DNA of 64,000 nt, from NCBI RefSeq assembly GCF_017310035.1, contig NZ_CP022296.1, forward strand, positions 372,001-436,000, read 5' to 3'. Below, one piece after another: positions 60,529-64,000 of the stretch. Position 1 is the first letter of the stretch. Each line of letters begins with the position of its first letter. The translations under genes and the position numbers were made by a program. The notes below the pieces were generated by a model. The model did not search any database. It saw nothing but the letters and a program-made list of their open reading frames with translations, and had not been told where the DNA came from. Source of the DNA: Nocardioides sp. S5 (lineage in GTDB: Bacteria > Actinomycetota > Actinomycetes > Propionibacteriales > Nocardioidaceae).

Positions 60529-62040
60529 TCAGCGCTGGAGGTCGACTGCCTCGGGCGTGTGCAGGCGCACCATGAAACGTCCGGCGTGCGCGGGCACCGA
60601 CGCCCGGGTCAGCCGAGACACCACGACCATCGTGGCGAGGGACGCCGGCACCGACCAGGCGGCCGGCTGCCCGAGCAGGGCGGCGGTCCAGCCGGTGGAG
60701 GTCGAGGTCGCCAGCGTCCAAGCCACGGCGGCCCCGGATCCCAGCCCACCGACCAGGAGTCCAGCGACTGCACCGGCCGGCGTCAGGCCGCGCCACCAGA
60801 TCCCCAGCATCAGGAGCGGCGCGAAGGTCGACGCGGTCACGGCGAAGGCCAGGCCCACGGTCCGGGCGACCGCGACATCCTGCGCAGGCAAGGAGAGAAG
60901 CAGCGGCACGACCACCGCGATGGCTGCGGCGACGCGGAAGGACGCGACGCCGCCGAGGCGGTAGGACCCCCACCGCCGCCCGGTCACGTCCTGCGACAGC
61001 ACGCCCGCGACCGCGATCGTCAGGCCCGAGCTGGTCGACAGGAAGGCCGCGAAGGCTCCCGCGGTGACCAGCCCGGTCAGCACGGCGCCCAGCAGTCCGC
61101 CCACCATCAGCGACGGCAGCTCGAGCACGAGCACGTCGGACCGTCCGTCGATCAGGTCGGGGGCGTAGATCCGGCCTAGGGCGGCGTACAGCGGGGGCAG
61201 GACGTAGAAGACGCCCAGCAGCACCAGCACCGCGAGCGTCGTACGACGAGCCGCCCGGCCGTCGGGGTTGGTGTAGAACCGCACGACCACGTGCGGCAGG
61301 CCCATCGTGCCGAGGAAGGTCGCGACGATGAGGGAGTACGTCGTGTAGAGCCCGACGCCGCCGCCCGAGGCCAGCGGGGTCGACCACGACGAGGCCGCGG
61401 TGGTGGTTGGGTCGGGGGCCCCGTCGGCCGCCCAGACCGCCAGCAGCACGAAGATCGGGACGAGCAGCGCGGTCAGCTTGAGCCAGAACTGGAAGGCCTG
61501 CACGAAGGTGATCGAGCGCATCCCGCCCGGGCTCACCGACGCCAGCACCACCAGCGCGACGACCAGCGACCCCGCCCACGGCGGCGCCCCGATCGTCGAG
61601 CGCAGCGTCACGCCGGCGCCCTGGAACTGCGGCAGGAGGTAGAGCCAGCCGATGCCGACGACCAGCACCGAGCAGAGCTTGCGCACCCCCCGCGACCCCA
61701 GTCGAGCCTCGGCGAAGTCCGGCAGGGTGTACGCCCCCGAGCGCCGCAGCGGGGCGGCGACGAGCACCAGCAGGACGAGGTATCCCGCGGTCCAGCCGAC
61801 CGGATACCAGAGCATCTCCGCGCCGAAGGTCAGCAGCAGGCCGGCGACGCCGAGGAAGGACGCCGCGGAGAGGTACTCCCCACCGATCGCGCTCGCGTTG
61901 AGCCGCGGCCGCACCGTGCGCGAGGCGACGAGGAAGTCGCTCGTGGTGCGCGAGATCCGCAGACCCCACGTGCCGATGGCGAGCGTCGCGACCGTGACCA
62001 GGATGACCGCGACGACGCCGGGGACCACGTCGGCGTTCAC
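60529..62040 (-). CDS. Sodium:solute (acetate-type) symporter
   Basis: A 503-residue SSS-family transporter with about 13 hydrophobic helices. ASRTVRPRLNASAIGGEYLSAASFLGVAG (Na+/substrate region) and MGLPHVVVRFYTNPDGRAARRT resemble ActP/monocarboxylate permeases; less similar to the actP at 24.4-26.0 kb. It is separated by 7 nt from a small membrane protein and followed upstream by a LytTR/LytS pair, so it is likely regulated by that system. GTG start 62040. Confidence 0.9.
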   Translation of the reverse strand: MNADVVPGVVAVILVTVATLAIGTWGLRISRTTSDFLVASRTVRPRLNASAIGGEYLSAASFLGVAGLLLTFGAEMLWYPVGWTAGYLVLLVLVAAPLRRSGAYTLPDFAEARLGSRGVRKLCSVLVVGIGWLYLLPQFQGAGVTLRSTIGAPPWAGSLVVALVVLASVSPGGMRSITFVQAFQFWLKLTALLVPIFVLLAVWAADGAPDPTTTAASSWSTPLASGGGVGLYTTYSLIVATFLGTMGLPHVVVRFYTNPDGRAARRTTLAVLVLLGVFYVLPPLYAALGRIYAPDLIDGRSDVLVLELPSLMVGGLLGAVLTGLVTAGAFAAFLSTSSGLTIAVAGVLSQDVTGRRWGSYRLGGVASFRVAAAIAVVVPLLLSLPAQDVAVARTVGLAFAVTASTFAPLLMLGIWWRGLTPAGAVAGLLVGGLGSGAAVAWTLATSTSTGWTAALLGQPAAWSVPASLATMVVVSRLTRASVPAHAGRFMVRLHTPEAVDLQR

Positions 62041-62047
62041 GAGGCAC

Positions 62048-62440
62048 TCACCGCGGCTCCTCCGGGAGGACCGTCCCGACCAGCTCGGCGAAGTCGCGCT
62101 CGTTGGCCTCGGACCGGCGGATGTAGAGCCAGCCCAGCAGCACCAGCCACGGATAGGTCAGCGCCCCGAGGAGCAGCCACGCCAGCGGCAACGGCCCCAC
62201 TCGCACGTCGCCGAGGGACGGGAAGAGGTGAAAGGCCAGCGGCAGCAGCCCGACGCTGAGCGCCAGCGCCGCCAGCACCCGCAGCGCCAGGAAGAGCTGC
62301 TCGCGCAGCAGCGAGCGCATGAAGACCTCGCCCAGCGCGGTCTCGGCGTCGATCTCGCGCGTCCCGGCAGACCGTACGCCGGACGCGCGCCGCCGCGGCG
62401 GGCCGGTGACCCGGACCCGAGGCGGCGGCTGCTCGCTCAC
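62048..62440 (-). CDS. Small membrane protein, symporter-associated
   Basis: A 130-residue protein with two hydrophobic segments (about 62-80 and 90-112, LALRVLAALALSVGLLPLAF and LPLAWLLLGALTYPWLVLLGWLYI) and a Pro/Arg-rich cytosolic N-terminus. In layout like DUF485 or DUF4212 partners of SSS transporters. GTG at 62440 overlaps the response-regulator stop by GTGA; so all of 60.5-64 kb may be one operon. Confidence 0.72.
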   Translation of the reverse strand: MSEQPPPRVRVTGPPRRRASGVRSAGTREIDAETALGEVFMRSLLREQLFLALRVLAALALSVGLLPLAFHLFPSLGDVRVGPLPLAWLLLGALTYPWLVLLGWLYIRRSEANERDFAELVGTVLPEEPR

Positions 62441-63156
62441 GCGAGCGGCTCCCGCTTCGTCAGGACGGATCGCAGCTCGCGGGTGTGGCGACGGCTCACC
62501 GGCAGCTCGATCCCGCCGATCACCACGCTGACGCGCCCGCCCTCGCTGCGCACCTCCTCGACATGGGGGAGCGCGACCAGCACCGAGCGGTGGATCCGCA
62601 CGAACCCGGCGGGTGCCCACTGCTCGGCGAGCGACGACAGCGGGGTGCGCACCAGGTGCGAGCCCTCGGCGGTGTGCAGCCGGGCGTAGTCGCCCTGCGC
62701 CTCGACGTGGGTGATCTCGGAACGGTTGATGAAGCGGGTGACGCCCCCGCGCTCGACGGGGATCTGCACGTCGCCGGACGGCACCGGTGCGCCGGCCTCC
62801 ACCACGCGGCGTACGGCCTCGGCGAGGCGCTCCTCGCGCACCGGCTTGAGGACGTAGTCGACCGCGCGCAGCTCGAAGGCCGCGACCGCGTGCTCCTCGT
62901 GGGCGGTCACGAAGACCACCGGCGGCGGCGACCTGAAGCGCGACAGCACCTGGGCCAGGTCGAGCCCGGTCAGGCCTGGCATCTGGATGTCGAGGAAGAC
63001 CGCGTCGACCTCCTCGGCCTGCAGCACCCGCAGCGCCTCGGTGGCGGAGTCGGTGCCGCGGACCTCGCCGATGCGCGGGTCGCGGCCGAGCAGGAAGGTC
63101 AGCTCGTCGAGGGCAGGGCGCTCGTCGTCTATGACGAGGACCTTCAGACCTGTCAT
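62437..63156 (-). CDS. LytTR-family response regulator
   Basis: A 239-residue response regulator. Receiver: acidic pocket D10-D11, phospho-acceptor D56 (FLDIQMPG), and K104 (VLKPV). Output: LytTR DNA-binding domain from about 135 (ITHVEAQGDYARLHTAEG, FVRIHRSVLVALPHVEEV). It probably controls the linked symporter. ATGA overlap with the sensor kinase. Confidence 0.93.
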   Translation of the reverse strand: MTGLKVLVIDDERPALDELTFLLGRDPRIGEVRGTDSATEALRVLQAEEVDAVFLDIQMPGLTGLDLAQVLSRFRSPPPVVFVTAHEEHAVAAFELRAVDYVLKPVREERLAEAVRRVVEAGAPVPSGDVQIPVERGGVTRFINRSEITHVEAQGDYARLHTAEGSHLVRTPLSSLAEQWAPAGFVRIHRSVLVALPHVEEVRSEGGRVSVVIGGIELPVSRRHTRELRSVLTKREPLA

Positions 63157-64000
63157 ACCTGGACTCCCGGGGCGAACTTGGGCACCCGCACGATGACCTT
63201 CGTGCCGGCGCCGGGTGCGGTCTCGACGACCAGACCGTAGTCGTCGCCGTAGGCGTTGCGCAGCCTCGCATCCACATTGCCCAGCCCGACCGAGTCCATC
63301 GAGGCGTCACCGGCCAACGCCTGCCGTACCCGTTCGGGGTCCTCGCCGGTGCCGTCGTCCTCCACCTCGATGACGCACTCCTGGTCGAGGTCGCGCGCGG
63401 TGATGGAGAGCCGGCCGACGCCGTCCTCCTTGTCGGCGCTGGCCTCCAGCCCGTGGCGTACGGCGTTCTCCACCAGCGGCTGGATGCACAGGAAGGGCAC
63501 CGCCACCGGCAGCACCTCCGGCGCGATCTTGAGCCGCACCTGGAGCCGCTCGCCGAAGCGGGCCTGCTCGAGGAGGAGGTAGCGCTCGACGGAGCGCAGC
63601 TCCTCGGCGAGCGTCGTGTACTCCCCGTGGCGGCGGAAGGAGTAGCGGGTGAAGTCGGCGAACTCCAGCAGCAGCTCGCGCGCGCGGTCGGGGTCCGTAC
63701 GCACGAAGCTGGCGATCGCGCCGAGCGAGTTGTAGATGAAGTGCGGGCTGATCTGCGCCCGCAGCGCGCGCACCTCGGCCTCCATCAGCCGGTTGCGCGA
63801 GAGGTCGAGCTCGGCCAGCTCGAGCTGGCCGCTCACCCACGACGCCACCTCGTCGGCCGCGCGCACGAGGCCGCCGGTGGTGTGCGGGGCGCCGACCACG
63901 AGCGCGCCGACGAGGGTGTCCTCGACGACCAGTGGGCTCACGATCGCCTGCCGCACCTGGCAGCCGCCGTCGTCGCACACGAGCGTGCGCTCGTCGACGA
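63153..64000 (-). CDS. LytS-type sensor histidine kinase, C-terminal part (cut by window edge)
   Basis: The last 282 residues of a 5'-truncated kinase (N-terminus beyond the right edge). Preserved: a GAF-like segment (CQVRQAIVSPLVVEDTLVGALVVGA), the His_kinase domain with LRAQISPHFIYNSLGAIASF (phospho-His in the SPHF motif), and HATPase with VPFLCIQPLVENAVRHGL (N box) and DDGTGEDPE. Pairs with the LytTR regulator. Substrate sensing domain is outside the window. Confidence 0.9.
   Translation of the reverse strand, partial: VDERTLVCDDGGCQVRQAIVSPLVVEDTLVGALVVGAPHTTGGLVRAADEVASWVSGQLELAELDLSRNRLMEAEVRALRAQISPHFIYNSLGAIASFVRTDPDRARELLLEFADFTRYSFRRHGEYTTLAEELRSVERYLLLEQARFGERLQVRLKIAPEVLPVAVPFLCIQPLVENAVRHGLEASADKEDGVGRLSITARDLDQECVIEVEDDGTGEDPERVRQALAGDASMDSVGLGNVDARLRNAYGDDYGLVVETAPGAGTKVIVRVPKFAPGVQV

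Overview
The window is very GC-rich DNA with dense, head-to-tail genes. Many neighbours share ATGA or GTGA stop/start overlaps, and GTG starts are common. Gene content (ECF sigma/anti-sigma pairs, MarP-type protease, DUF4193, Crp/Fnr regulator, zf-HC2 anti-sigma, Rv0260c-like HemD-HTH) points to an actinomycete. A Nocardioidaceae/Nocardioides-like organism is my inference from overall style; no rRNA or other decisive marker is present. No tRNA, rRNA or CRISPR array was seen.

Layout. 1-9.4 kb is housekeeping: a truncated histidine kinase, RidA/Nudix/MBL genes, a SigE-type sigma factor with a membrane beta-propeller partner, a Crp/Fnr regulator, and an nth-tlpA-nudix-marP run. 9.5-18.5 kb holds a holin-like protein, nhaA, a five-gene coupled operon (GT2, DUF2064 transferase, methyltransferase, molybdopterin oxidoreductase, membrane protein), a GT-C-like membrane protein, and an epimerase-mtnP pair. 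18.5-26.5 kb is an acetate block (acs, actP, DUF485) interrupted by a sigma/anti-sigma pair and a large secreted beta-helix protein. CRP-like palindromes lie in front of acs, in front of the DUF485-actP pair and upstream of crp itself. 26.6-29.3 kb has PAP2, an epimerase, a GNAT and cspA.

29.4-49.4 kb carries assimilatory nitrate/nitrite reduction in two blocks (narK-nasA-nasB, then nirB-nirD-hemD/HTH). Between them lie two secreted or unknown proteins, a secreted S15-type hydrolase, a complete TPP-riboswitch-controlled thiamine operon (thiE-thiO-thiS-thiG-tenI/thiE2-thiD-thiC), and a phospholipase D-like protein.

49.5-60.5 kb is an accessory region. It holds a secreted beta-helix protein, an HNH-excalibur protein beside an excalibur remnant, a channel-like protein without a K+ filter, a DUF2510/TSP3/Ltp surface protein, an isolated DUF4193 paralogue, an IS110 transposase, and then a two-gene NTPase module of visibly lower GC. 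The second NTPase gene of that module ends in a HEPN-like domain with an R-x4-H motif. This is the best candidate for an undescribed, probably defence-like, system. 60.5-64 kb is a solute symporter with a small membrane protein and a LytTR/LytS two-component pair that runs off the window.

Small-scale structure: a 12-nt motif (CCGGTGGACTAC) recurs at gene 3' ends and supplies the stop codon of two unrelated genes. A REP-like palindrome is inserted in frame within nasB. A near-continuous hairpin with 19-bp perfect outer arms separates acs from mtnP.
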